This document shows, piece by piece, positions 18,078 through 26,573 of a stretch of 64,000 bases of DNA (its first letter is position 1; each line of letters begins with the position of its first letter). The notes below the pieces were generated by a model, which worked only from the letters and a program-made list of their open reading frames with translations, ran no database searches and was not told the origin of the DNA. Source of the stretch: DASUBV01 sp035532295 (lineage in GTDB: Bacteria > Actinomycetota > Actinomycetes > Streptosporangiales > Streptosporangiaceae); assembly GCA_035532295.1 (NCBI GenBank), contig DATKRH010000172.1, positions 1 through 64,000 of the forward strand, in the 5' to 3' direction. The position numbers and the translations under genes were made by a program.

Positions 18078-19421
18078 ATGAGTCATCACTTTCTTGGCCG
18101 GTTAAAGCAATTCAGCGAATCGGATGCCGTCGTATTCGATGGCAAGACGTCAAATTACCGGGAACTGCTCGCGCTCGTGAATGAATGGCGGATTTACCTG
18201 GACCGCCAGGAGGTCCGGCCCGGCAGCGTGGTCGTGCTGGAATGCGCGTCTTCCCTGATGGCGTGCGCGGGCCTGCTCGCGCTCGTGGACTGTGGCGCGA
18301 TCACCATCCCGCTCGCGCCGCTTCCCGCCGCCAAGCGCCAGGAATTCCTGGAGATCGCTCAGGCCGAGGTCGTCATCACCATCGACGACCAGGAGAGCCG
18401 GCAGTGCGAGCACACCGGCCAGCGGGCCGCTCACGAGCTGTACGACCGGCTGCGTGGCGCCCGGCGGCCGGGCCTGGTGCTGTTCAGCTCGGGAACGACC
18501 GGCCGCAGCAAGGCGTCCGTGCTGGACTTCGAGAAGGTGCTGAGCCGGTATGGCGAGCCCCGGCGTGCGCAGCGCATTCTCTCTTTCCTGAACCTCGACC
18601 ATATCGGCGGCATTAACACGCTGCTGCATACCCTCAGCCAGGGCGGCACGGTCGTCACCATCGCGGACCGCTCGCCGGACAGCGTGTTCGCCGCGATCGC
18701 CGAGCACCGGGTGCAGGTCCTGCCGACGACGCCGACATTCCTCAACATGGTGCTGATCTCGGGCGTCCTGCAGCGCTATCCCGCTCCCACGCTGGAGTTG
18801 ATCACCTACGGCACTGAGCCCATGCCGCTGCAGACCTTGCAGCGGCTGAGGGCCGCGCTGCCCGGGGCGCGGCTCAAGCAGACCTATGGCCTGTCAGAAC
18901 TCGGGATCCTGCCGACGCGGTCCCGGGCCGACGACACCCTGTGGGTCAAGATAGGCGGTTCCGGGTTTGATTACCGGATCGTCGATGATGTGCTGTGGAT
19001 ACGCTCCGACATGGCAATGCTGGGGTATCTCAATGCCGCGGCTCCTTTCGATGAGGACGGCTACTTCAATACCCAGGATGTCGTCGAGACCGACGGCCCC
19101 TATGTCCGGATACTGGGCCGCCGGTCGGAAATCATTAACGTCGGCGGCGAGAAGGTCTATCCGACCGAGGTGGAAAACGTGCTCCTAGAGCTTCCTAATA
19201 TCGCCGACGTAACGGTTGCCGGTCATCCGAGCCCGGTGACCGGCATGGTCGTCAAGGCCACGGTCCGGGTCGTCGAAGACGAAGACGAAAAGGCCGTCCG
19301 CGACCGGGTCCGGGAATACTGCCGCGGGCGCCTGGAGCCCTACAAAGTGCCTGTCCTGGTGGCAGTCTCGCGGCTGCCGCAGCATTCCGAGCGCTTCAAG
19401 AAGATCCGGAGTGCGCCATGA
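18078..19421 (+). CDS. Short acyl-AMP ligase (ANL superfamily)
   Basis: 447 aa, shorter than the usual 500-550. Core motifs are present: A3 phosphate loop FSSGTTGRSKASVL (about residue 138), A5 QTYGLSELG, A7/A8 hinge GRRSEIINVGGEKVYPTEVE (about 352-371) and a C-terminal Lys in ERFKKIR. It should activate a carboxylic acid as acyl-adenylate and load it on the carrier protein two genes downstream. The SDR start overlaps its stop (ATGA). The first gene of a coupled four- to six-gene unit, it probably supplies the starter acyl group. Substrate unknown. Confidence 0.82.
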   Translation: MSHHFLGRLKQFSESDAVVFDGKTSNYRELLALVNEWRIYLDRQEVRPGSVVVLECASSLMACAGLLALVDCGAITIPLAPLPAAKRQEFLEIAQAEVVITIDDQESRQCEHTGQRAAHELYDRLRGARRPGLVLFSSGTTGRSKASVLDFEKVLSRYGEPRRAQRILSFLNLDHIGGINTLLHTLSQGGTVVTIADRSPDSVFAAIAEHRVQVLPTTPTFLNMVLISGVLQRYPAPTLELITYGTEPMPLQTLQRLRAALPGARLKQTYGLSELGILPTRSRADDTLWVKIGGSGFDYRIVDDVLWIRSDMAMLGYLNAAAPFDEDGYFNTQDVVETDGPYVRILGRRSEIINVGGEKVYPTEVENVLLELPNIADVTVAGHPSPVTGMVVKATVRVVEDEDEKAVRDRVREYCRGRLEPYKVPVLVAVSRLPQHSERFKKIRSAP

Positions 19422-20167
19422 CGGCGGCTGGCGCCGCCGACGGCACCAGGGTCGCGGTGGTGAGCGGCGGAAGCCGCGGCCTCGGCCAGGTTCTGGTGGA
19501 GCGGCTACTTCAGGACGGATGGCGGGTCGCGACGTTCAGCCGGACCGCCAGCCCGTTTATCGAGAAGACCGCCGAGACCGCAGGAGATGACTTCTGGTGG
19601 CAGTCGGCCGATCTGGCCCAGGGGCAGTCCATCCGTGACTTCGTGGCCGGCGTCGTCCGCAGGATGAACCGTATTGACCTGCTGATCAACAATGCCGGGA
19701 CGCTGCACCAGGAACTGGCGATGACCATGTCGGCCAAGAGGATCAGCAGCGTGATTACCAGCAACCTGATCGGGCCCGTGACACTCGCCGCCGCCTGCGC
19801 GCGGCCGATGAGCCGGACCGGCGGCGGCATCATAGTCAACGTCTCATCGATCAATGCCATCCGCGGCCACCGGGGAGTCGCGATCTACTCGGCGGCCAAG
19901 GCCGGCCTTGACGGGTTCAGCCGCAGCCTGGCGCGCGAACTTGGCGCGTTTAACATCCGGGTCAACTCGGTGGTCCCCGGATTCTTCGACACGGACATGA
20001 CGGACCAGGTGACGGCGGAAAACCGTGATCGCATATTGCGGCGCACGCCACTTGGCCGGCTCGCGGACATCAATGAGATAGCGGAGGCCACCCTGTTCCT
20101 CTGCTCACCGGCCGCATCATTCATCACCGGGCAGACGATCGTCGTTGACGGAGGTATTACGTGCTAG
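19418..20167 (+). CDS. SDR-family oxidoreductase, 3-oxoacyl reductase type
   Basis: 249 aa. Rossmann motif GGSRGLGQ (about residues 12-19), NNAG at about 91-94, catalytic Ser in VNVSSINA and YSAAKAG (Tyr-x3-Lys) at about 155-161, and the C-terminal SFITGQTIVVDGG. It is a classical short-chain dehydrogenase, closest in layout to FabG-like reductases using NADPH. Placed between the ligase and a carrier protein, it probably reduces a carrier-bound 3-oxo group. Overlaps: 4 bases with the ligase, 7 with the carrier gene. Confidence 0.85.
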   Translation: MTAAGAADGTRVAVVSGGSRGLGQVLVERLLQDGWRVATFSRTASPFIEKTAETAGDDFWWQSADLAQGQSIRDFVAGVVRRMNRIDLLINNAGTLHQELAMTMSAKRISSVITSNLIGPVTLAAACARPMSRTGGGIIVNVSSINAIRGHRGVAIYSAAKAGLDGFSRSLARELGAFNIRVNSVVPGFFDTDMTDQVTAENRDRILRRTPLGRLADINEIAEATLFLCSPAASFITGQTIVVDGGITC

Positions 20168-20439
20168 CTAAGGAAGCTGTCAGGGAAACGATAGTGCGGG
20201 AGATCCGGGCCATCGTGGCGGAGGACAGCGAGGAAGACCGGGAGATATCGGGCGACGAGCCGCTGCACGAACTGGCGATTAACTCGCTGATGCTGGCCCG
20301 GCTGCTCGTCCAGCTGGAGGCGGAGATCGGCGTCGATCCTTTCGGCGACGGCGACGTCGCGATCTCAGATGTCCGGTCAGTCGCCGACCTCGTGGCCGCC
20401 TACCAGGACGCCCGGGCGGGCACCAGGATCGCCTCCTGA
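20161..20439 (+). CDS. Acyl carrier protein
   Basis: 92 aa from GTG, with GGAGG eight bases upstream inside the SDR gene. Four-helix carrier-protein layout: an acidic N-terminal helix, then the phosphopantetheine site in HELAINSLMLARLLVQLE. The usual Asp-Ser-Leu is Asn-Ser-Leu here; Ser is retained so the arm can still be attached. It would carry the substrate between ligase, SDR and the AvrD-like protein. Confidence 0.75.
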   Translation: MLAKEAVRETIVREIRAIVAEDSEEDREISGDEPLHELAINSLMLARLLVQLEAEIGVDPFGDGDVAISDVRSVADLVAAYQDARAGTRIAS

Positions 20440-20464
20440 GGCGGGCAGGCAGAAGGGAGCAACC

Positions 20465-21490
20465 ATGGCGCAGGCACAGCGAACCTACCCATCGATCGAG
20501 GATTACCTGGGACCTGCCGAGGGCCGGTTCTTCAGCTACGGGTTCCGGCGCAGCGAGCACCAGGTGAGCCAGCTGGTGCTCGCGCCCGCCGCGGCTCCGG
20601 CCGACGGCTCAGGCGCCGGTGCCCGGGCGGTCGCCTCCATCCGGTACCCGGCCGACTGGTCCGTCAAGACGGCGGGCACCGACCTGCGACCGCACCTCAG
20701 CACGGTGGACACGCTGATCATCGCCGTGCAGCTGGCGGAGGCTCACCTGGCGCACGCCCACGGTCTCGACGACAGCCTGCGTGCCGCGATGCGGCTGCGG
20801 AAGGTGACGATCCGGGCGGGCGCGGCGCCGCAGGAGGACCTGGCCGGGATGGCGTGCTCGGCGACGCCGCGCGGGACGGTCCCCGGGGACATCGCGGGCA
20901 CGTTCGTGTCGGTGTACGACTGCGCGGTCGGAAACATGCGGGCGCGCTGCGAGATCGAGCACTCCAGCACCGGGCTGGCCGGTCACGAGGCCACCTATGA
21001 CGCGCTGGAGGACGCGCTCGGGTCGGCCCGCCAGCGTTATTACGGAACCGGGTTCAAGAATCGGCAGCACTACCTGGAGGACGTGCGGGTCGACATGACC
21101 GACCTGCGGTCGGCCGCGTCGGTGCTGATCGATCCGGGAGATCCGGCGATGGCCGGCATCGAGGGCACGTACCAGCCCGCGCTGTCCATGATCGACTGCT
21201 TCGTCGTCAGCCTGCAGCTGGCGCAGGTGCTGATGTATGAAATGGACTCGATCTCCCGGCAGGACAGCAACACCCTGTGGATGGTCAAGACCATCCTGGA
21301 GGCCGCGCGGCCAGATCGTCCCATCACCGGGCCGTTGCCGGCTGAGGCGGCGATCACCGCCAGCCGCCTCCTCCCGCTGCGCGGGGCCACCTGGCGCAGC
21401 GTCGATATCAGCGCCGAGTGCGGCGGCATCGGGTTGCGGGCCTCATTCGCCCACGAGGTACCTGGCCGGCCAGCGGCCAGCAGCAACTAG
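20465..21490 (+). CDS. AvrD-family protein (Pseudomonas avirulence D-like)
   Basis: 341 aa from the ATG at 20465 (AGAAGGGAG upstream). Two related halves are visible: RFFSYGFRRSEHQVSQLVL plus HLSTVDTLIIAVQLAEAHLA in the first, and YGTGFKNRQHYLEDVRVDMT plus PALSMIDCFVVSLQLAQVLM in the second. This is the pattern of AvrD, a double hot-dog-like protein that in Pseudomonas syringae makes syringolide elicitors by joining a 3-oxoacyl chain to a sugar. Here it follows ligase, SDR and carrier genes, which could supply such a chain. I infer a butenolide- or syringolide-like product. The family assignment is from memory of sequence features. Confidence 0.65.
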   Translation: MAQAQRTYPSIEDYLGPAEGRFFSYGFRRSEHQVSQLVLAPAAAPADGSGAGARAVASIRYPADWSVKTAGTDLRPHLSTVDTLIIAVQLAEAHLAHAHGLDDSLRAAMRLRKVTIRAGAAPQEDLAGMACSATPRGTVPGDIAGTFVSVYDCAVGNMRARCEIEHSSTGLAGHEATYDALEDALGSARQRYYGTGFKNRQHYLEDVRVDMTDLRSAASVLIDPGDPAMAGIEGTYQPALSMIDCFVVSLQLAQVLMYEMDSISRQDSNTLWMVKTILEAARPDRPITGPLPAEAAITASRLLPLRGATWRSVDISAECGGIGLRASFAHEVPGRPAASSN

Positions 21491-21524
21491 GCCCGGGCCT
21501 AGCCCGGAGTCAGGAGGTTTCCGC

Positions 21525-22230
21525 AATGAAGCTAGCAGTCTCAGGGACTTATTCATCTGGCAAGACCAGGACGGTCATGGCGCTGTCGCACTACACCGGG
21601 ATCCCGCGCACGCTGGCGCTGACTATCCGCGAGATCCTGCCGGCGGCCGTTCCGGGCAAGCGGCTCGCGGAGTGCACGCCCGCGGAGTTCCTGCAGCTGA
21701 TGATGCGCCGCCATGTCGGTCGTGCCGTTCACGAGAGCCTGCTCGGTGATGAGTTCATCTCCGATGGCTCCTCGCTCCAGGAATGGCTGTACGGAGCGGC
21801 CAGGGTCATCCACGGAATGAATCCGAGCGCGACGGCCGGCCAGCCGCCGGAGCGGCCTGACGACGAGATGATCTTTTTCGAGAAGGTGGTCGCGCAATTC
21901 GGCCACGCGTTCAAGCAGCACGTCAAGGCCACCTTCGACGTCTATGTTCACCTGCGCCACGAACTGGACATCGCCAACGACGGCCACCGGCCGATGAACG
22001 ATGGCTTCCGCGCGACGATCGACGAGATGCTGCTCGCCACCCTGGATGAGCTGCGGATCCCCTACCACGTGATCGGCGGCGGCTTCGCCGAGCGCATCAC
22101 CGCCATCGCGGCGGCCCTCGGCCTGCCGACGGTCATGGACCTCGACCGGGCGATCGCCGCGGCCGACTCCGACTACGCCGCCATCGACAAGCGGCTGGAG
22201 ACCGAGCGGGTCCGTGCGGCACGCAGCTGA
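21525..22230 (+). CDS. P-loop NTPase / NadR-like kinase
   Basis: 235 aa from the ATG at 21525 with CAGGAGG upstream. The N-terminal SGTYSSGKTRT is a P-loop directly at the start, as in NadR C-terminal ribosylnicotinamide-kinase-like and related small-molecule kinases. DVYVHLRHELDIANDGHRPM and TLDELRIPYHVIGGGFAERI follow the same fold. It probably phosphorylates a nucleoside, sugar or biosynthetic intermediate. Position in the AvrD-type cluster suggests modification of the sugar or polar partner. The substrate is not predictable. Confidence 0.65.
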
Positions 22231-22273
22231 GCCGCCACCTCGCGCCCACCCACCTGAGACGGGAGAGACTGCC

Positions 22274-22723
22274 ATGAACATCCCCGCCGGCACCTCGGCG
22301 CAAGCGCGCAAGCAGCGCATCGCGCTGCTATTTGAGGAGATCATCACCAACGGCAGGCTGGACCTCGCCGACGAGATATTCGCCGAGGACTTCCGCTGGC
22401 CGCAGTTTGACTTGCACGGCCCCGATGGCGTGCGCGCCTGGGTAACCGCCTTCCGGGCCGCCTTCCCCGACATCAGCGACATGGTGCAGGAGCAGGTCGC
22501 CGAGGCCGACATCGTGGTCACCCGGGTGGAGTGCATCGGCACGCAGCTGGGGCCGTTCCGCGGGCTGCCGCCCAGCGGCAGGAAGGCCACGTTCACGGCG
22601 ATCGGCATCGACCGGTTCCGGGGCGAGAAGGTCGTGGAGCGGTCGGCGCATTTCGACATCGTGGACCTCATGCGCCAGCTAGGTCATCAGACGCTGGACA
22701 TCCCGGAAACCAGCCGGCCGTGA
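22274..22723 (+). CDS. SnoaL-like polyketide cyclase-family protein
   Basis: 149 aa from the ATG at 22274, GGGAGAG upstream. NTF2-like fold with LFEEIITNGRLDLADEIFAE, HGPDGVRAWVTAFRAAFPD and the closing VERSAHFDIVDLMRQLG. This matches the SnoaL-like (ester cyclase) family, which includes aldol cyclases and many small isomerases. It is likely a cyclase or isomerase of the biosynthetic cluster. The His/Asp pair needed for SnoaL chemistry cannot be confirmed by eye. Confidence 0.75.
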   Translation: MNIPAGTSAQARKQRIALLFEEIITNGRLDLADEIFAEDFRWPQFDLHGPDGVRAWVTAFRAAFPDISDMVQEQVAEADIVVTRVECIGTQLGPFRGLPPSGRKATFTAIGIDRFRGEKVVERSAHFDIVDLMRQLGHQTLDIPETSRP

Positions 22724-22735
22724 CGCCGCCGGCCA

Positions 22736-22776
22736 GGCCAGCCCGGCTGGGGCCAGCCCGGCTGGGGCCAGCCCGG
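22736..22776. repeat. 15-base tandem repeat, 2.7 copies, intergenic
   Basis: GGCCAGCCCGGCTGG occurs twice in full and once truncated, between the SnoaL-like gene and the FAD-subunit gene, just upstream of the GTG start. Each unit is itself GC-rich with CAGCCCGGCTG dyad symmetry, so it could form hairpins affecting translation of the next gene. Confidence 0.85.
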
Positions 22777-22790
22777 GGCGGGGCGCGGGC

Positions 22791-23741
22791 GTGAGACCGG
22801 TCAGGTTCGCCTACTTCCGGCCGGACACGATCGAGGCCGCGGTGGAGTGCCTGCGGGACGGCGACGGGACGGCCCGGATCCTGGCCGGTGGCCAGAGCCT
22901 GGTCCCGCTGCTCAACCGTCGGCTGGTCCGCCCCGGCGCGCTGGTCGACCTGGGCCAGATTGCGGGACTGCGCTACCTGGCCTGCGACGAAGACATGCTG
23001 CGGATCGGCGCCATGACCACCCACGCCGACATCGAGGCGGCCAGCGACCCGGCCGTCCTGGCGCAGTTCGGCGTCCTGCCCAGCTCGGCGCGGCACATCG
23101 GGCACCTGCCGGTCCGTACCCGGGGCACCTTCGGCGGCAGCATCGCGCACGCCGACCCGGGCGCGCAGTGGTGCCTGCTGTCGGTGCTGCTCGATGCGCA
23201 GATCGTGCTGCACGGACCGGCTGGTTCCCGCACCGTGCCCGCCGCGGCCTTCTTCACCGGAGCGCACCGGACGGTGGCGGCCCCGGCGGAGATCGTGACG
23301 GAGGTCCGGTTCCCGCACCGGGCACCTGTCGCGGCGCTGGCCGAGTTCGGCTTCCGGGCGGGCCACTCGCCGCTGGTAGCAGCCGCGGCGGCGGTCGAGC
23401 TGGGTCCGCTGGGCATGGTGCTCAGCGCGCGGATCGCGCTGAGCGGCGTCGCGGACCGGCCGATCCGGGCCACCGCCGCCGAGGAGTCGCTGACCGGCGA
23501 GATCCTGCGGCCCGGCCTGATCAGCCAGCTGGCGCGGCAGGTGGCGCGGGGCCTGCGGCCGCCTGGCGACACGCCCGCGGACGCGCGCGACCGGGCTGAC
23601 CTCGCCGAGGCGCTGATGGGCCGCGCGCTACAGGACTGCGTGCTACAGGACTGTGCGCTACAGAACTGCGCGTCCGGGCGGAGCACCGCGGGTGCGTTCC
23701 GCACTGACACGAAGCGGAATGGAGACGGTCATGACCGATAA
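22791..23741 (+). CDS. Molybdenum hydroxylase FAD-binding subunit (CoxM/CutM-like)
   Basis: 316 aa from GTG 22791. The N-terminal FAYFRPDTIEAAVECL and ILAGGQSLVPLLNRRLVRPG, with the later RTRGTFGGSIAHADPGAQW, are the FAD pyrophosphate-binding motifs of the medium subunit of xanthine dehydrogenase/CO dehydrogenase-type enzymes. It passes electrons from the 2Fe-2S subunit to the final acceptor. The C-terminus contains three copies of Leu-Gln-(Asp/Asn)-Cys-(Val/Ala), produced by a 15-base tandem repeat and unusual for the family. The iron-sulfur subunit gene starts inside its 3' end. Confidence 0.88.
   Translation: MRPVRFAYFRPDTIEAAVECLRDGDGTARILAGGQSLVPLLNRRLVRPGALVDLGQIAGLRYLACDEDMLRIGAMTTHADIEAASDPAVLAQFGVLPSSARHIGHLPVRTRGTFGGSIAHADPGAQWCLLSVLLDAQIVLHGPAGSRTVPAAAFFTGAHRTVAAPAEIVTEVRFPHRAPVAALAEFGFRAGHSPLVAAAAAVELGPLGMVLSARIALSGVADRPIRATAAEESLTGEILRPGLISQLARQVARGLRPPGDTPADARDRADLAEALMGRALQDCVLQDCALQNCASGRSTAGAFRTDTKRNGDGHDR
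23627..23671. repeat. 15-base tandem repeat, three imperfect copies, in the FAD-subunit gene
   Basis: Units GCTACAGGACTGCGT, GCTACAGGACTGTGC and GCTACAGAACTGCGC encode three successive Leu-Gln-Asp/Asn-Cys-Val/Ala motifs near the C-terminus of the FAD subunit, adding three cysteines to a region that is normally disordered. Confidence 0.9.
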
Positions 23742-24228
23742 CGCCGACGGCAGCATCGCCGTCCCGGTGACGATCACAGTGAACGGGCGGGACCACTCCC
23801 GGCTGATCGAGCCCTGGCGAAGCCTCGCCGACGTCCTGCGCCGGGACCTCGGGCTGACCGGCACCAGGGTCGCCTGCGACCTCGGAGCCTGCGGCACGTG
23901 CACCGTGCTGGTCAACGGTGACCCGGTTCGCGCCTGCCTGCTGCTCGCCGTCCAGGCAGATGGCCAGCGCGTGGAGACGGTGGAGTCGCTCACCGCGGCC
24001 GACGGCACGCTCGGCGGGCTGCAGCAGGCCTTCAGCGAGCGGCACGCACTCCAGTGCGGGTTCTGCACCCCCGGCTTCCTGATGCTGGGCACCGCGTTAC
24101 TGCGCGCGACCGGCGCGCCGAGCCGTGAGCAGGTCAGGGAATGCGTGTCGGCCAACCTGTGCCGGTGTACCGGCTATGGCGCCATCATTGACGCGATCGA
24201 GCTCGCCGCGGCCGGGAGCCAGGAATGA
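23731..24228 (+). CDS. Molybdenum hydroxylase 2Fe-2S subunit (CoxS/CutS-like)
   Basis: 165 aa from ATG 23731, chosen because GGAG lies eight bases upstream; it overlaps the FAD gene by 11 bases. Two clusters are visible: plant-type C-x4-C-x2-C in CDLGACGTC (about residue 50-58) with a fourth Cys in RACLLL, and the second, all-alpha cluster CGFC ... CRCTG (about 107-145). This is complete for the small subunit of the xanthine dehydrogenase family. ATGA overlap with the large subunit. Confidence 0.9.
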   Translation: MTDNADGSIAVPVTITVNGRDHSRLIEPWRSLADVLRRDLGLTGTRVACDLGACGTCTVLVNGDPVRACLLLAVQADGQRVETVESLTAADGTLGGLQQAFSERHALQCGFCTPGFLMLGTALLRATGAPSREQVRECVSANLCRCTGYGAIIDAIELAAAGSQE

Positions 24229-26573
24229 GCACCCTCGGCCAGTCGATCCGGCGGCTCGAGGATGACCGGCTGCTGCGTGGTCACGGCCGGTTCCACGACG
24301 ATGTAGTCCGGCCGGGCCAGCTCTGGATGCGCGTGGTGCGCTCGCCGGTGGCGCACGCGCGCATCCGCGGCATCGACACCGCCGCGGCGCGGAGCATGGC
24401 CGGCGTCGCGTGCGTGATCACGGCCGCCGACCTGGCCGGGATGCCGCGCATTCCGGTCCGCCAGCCCGCCCCGGGCATCGATTTCACGCCGTACCTGCAG
24501 GCACCGCTGGCCGCGGAATTCGTCCGGTACGTCGGGGATCCGGTCGCGGCCGTGCTGGCAGACGATCCCTACGTCGCCGAGGACGCCGCCGAGCAGGTGG
24601 GCGTGGACCTCGCGGACCTCCCAGTGGCGCTGGACGCGCGGCTGGCGGCGGACCTGCGTCCGGAGTGCTGGGGCGGCGCACGGGCCGAGGTGGGCGTCGT
24701 CGAGTTCGGCTATGGCGACGTTGACCGGATACTCGACACCGCGCCGCAGGTGATCTCGCTGCACCTGCGGATCGGCCGGCACAGCGGTACGCCGCTGGAA
24801 ACGCGCGGCCTGGTAGCCGAGTACGACGACCGGTCCGGCCGGCTGACCATCTGGGGCGCCACGAAGGTGCCGTACTTCAACCGGCGCGTGCTGGCGCGGA
24901 TGCTCGGCATGGCCGAGCACCAGATCCACATGCTGGAGACCGACGCGGGCGGCAGCTTCGGCGTGCGCGGCGAGTTCTACCCCGAGGACCTGCTCGTGCC
25001 TTATCTCGCCAGGCGGTCCGGGCGCCCCGTGAAATGGACCGAGGACCGCGCCGAGCACCTGGTGGCCGCCAACCACGCCCGGGAGCAGGAGCACACCATC
25101 GACCTGGCCTTCGACGATGACTGCCGGCTCCTGGGCCTGCGGAACGAGGTGTGGCTGGATAACGGCGGCTACGTCCGCACCCATGGCGTGGTCGTCGCTG
25201 TGCTGACCGCGGGGATGATGCCCGGCACCTACCGGCTGCCCGGCTTCCGGTCCCGGGTGCATGTCGTCACCACCAACAAGACTCCCATCGGCACGTACCG
25301 GGCACCGGGCCGTTTCCAGAACAACTTCGTCCGCGAGCACGCGCTTGACGTCGCCGCGACGCGGCTGGGGATCGATCCGGTGGAGCTGCGCCGCCGCAAC
25401 CTGCTGGACGCCACGGAACTCCCGCACGCGCGCCCGCTGCAGATCTTCGGTGCCCCGATGCTCCTCGACGGCAAGGATCACCGGGAGCACTTCGACAAGT
25501 CCATGGCGGCGGTCGGCTACGCCCGGTGGCGCGCCGAGGCGCGCGACGCCCGCGGCGATGGCCGGCTCGTGGGTGCTGGCTGTGCCGTCATCCTGGAGAA
25601 GGCTGGCCTCGGGCACGACAGCGCCGTGGTCGACGTGGACACCACTGGGGCGGTCCGGGTCGCGGTCGGCGGTGCGAGTGCCGGCCAGGGGATCGAGACG
25701 GTCATGGCGCAGATCGTGGCGGCGGCCTTCGACATCGCCCCGGATCTGGTGAAGGTCGTCCTGTCCGATACCGACATCCTTCCCGATGGCGGTGGCACCT
25801 TCGCGAGCCGCTCCACGGTGGTCGGCGGGATGGCCGCCAAGATGGCGGCCGACGAGGCTGTTAGCAAGGCGAAGCGGGTCGCCGCCGACCTGCTCGGGGT
25901 CCCCGTGGCCGGCCTGCGGATGGAGAGCGGCGCCTTCGTCGCGACGGCCACCGGTGCCAGGGTCACGCTCGCCGAGGTCGCGACGGCATCCTACGCCCCG
26001 CCGCAGGTCAGAACCGGCGCGGAAACCGGGCTGATCGGACGGGGCACCTATGTCGCCGAAGGCATGACGTACCCGTATGGCGCGCACTACGCCCAGGTCG
26101 AGGTTGACGCGCAGACCGGCGCGGTCCGGGTCCTGCGGTATGCCGTCACGTATGAGATCGGCCGGGCGGTCAACCCCGCCATGGTCGCCGGACAGCTCGC
26201 CGGCGGCGCGGTGCAGGGGATCGGCGGCGCGCTGATGGAGGAGTTCCGGTACGACGATCAGGGCCGCCCGCTGTCGGTGACCTTCGCCGACTACCGGTGG
26301 CCGCGGGCGTCCGACCTCCCGGAGCTGCAGGTGGAGATCTTCGAGGATTCGCCGGCGCCGGGCAACCCGCTCGGCGTGCGCGGCGCGGGCGAGGGCGGAA
26401 CGGCCGGCGCCGGCGCGGCGATCGCCAATGCGGTGCGCGATGCGCTGCAGCTGACCGGGGACGTCGGCGCGCTGCCGCTGGACCCGCGGCGGGTCCGGGA
26501 CCTGCTGCGCCGGCGGGACAGCGAGAACCTCGCGCAGCCGGCTCAGCTGGCTAGCCGGCCGGGGCCGCGCTGA
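24225..26573 (+). CDS. Molybdenum hydroxylase large subunit (CoxL form II / aldehyde-xanthine dehydrogenase family)
   Basis: 782 aa. It begins LGQSIRRLEDDRLLRGHGRF as in CoxL-type subunits. The active-site loop reads GTYRAPGRFQNN, close to the form II AYRGAGR and not the AYxCSFR with cysteine of genuine CO dehydrogenase, so CO oxidation is unlikely. The molybdopterin-proximal Glu is present in NPLGVRGAGEGGTAGAG near the C-terminus (about 710-730). It probably hydroxylates a heteroaromatic ring, aldehyde or biosynthetic intermediate. It is the last gene of the plus-strand cluster and converges on the thioesterase, overlapping it by 23 bases. Confidence 0.88.
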   Translation: MSTLGQSIRRLEDDRLLRGHGRFHDDVVRPGQLWMRVVRSPVAHARIRGIDTAAARSMAGVACVITAADLAGMPRIPVRQPAPGIDFTPYLQAPLAAEFVRYVGDPVAAVLADDPYVAEDAAEQVGVDLADLPVALDARLAADLRPECWGGARAEVGVVEFGYGDVDRILDTAPQVISLHLRIGRHSGTPLETRGLVAEYDDRSGRLTIWGATKVPYFNRRVLARMLGMAEHQIHMLETDAGGSFGVRGEFYPEDLLVPYLARRSGRPVKWTEDRAEHLVAANHAREQEHTIDLAFDDDCRLLGLRNEVWLDNGGYVRTHGVVVAVLTAGMMPGTYRLPGFRSRVHVVTTNKTPIGTYRAPGRFQNNFVREHALDVAATRLGIDPVELRRRNLLDATELPHARPLQIFGAPMLLDGKDHREHFDKSMAAVGYARWRAEARDARGDGRLVGAGCAVILEKAGLGHDSAVVDVDTTGAVRVAVGGASAGQGIETVMAQIVAAAFDIAPDLVKVVLSDTDILPDGGGTFASRSTVVGGMAAKMAADEAVSKAKRVAADLLGVPVAGLRMESGAFVATATGARVTLAEVATASYAPPQVRTGAETGLIGRGTYVAEGMTYPYGAHYAQVEVDAQTGAVRVLRYAVTYEIGRAVNPAMVAGQLAGGAVQGIGGALMEEFRYDDQGRPLSVTFADYRWPRASDLPELQVEIFEDSPAPGNPLGVRGAGEGGTAGAGAAIANAVRDALQLTGDVGALPLDPRRVRDLLRRRDSENLAQPAQLASRPGPR

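Noticed and set aside
24174..26087. A 637-codon open frame on the minus strand
   Set aside because: It lies opposite the molybdenum large-subunit gene, is rich in His, Arg, Asp and Gly as expected for the antisense of a high-GC gene, and has no domain.
24225..26573. CO dehydrogenase (aerobic carboxydotrophy)
   Set aside because: The large subunit lacks the AYxCSFR active-site cysteine motif, and the maturation genes are absent.
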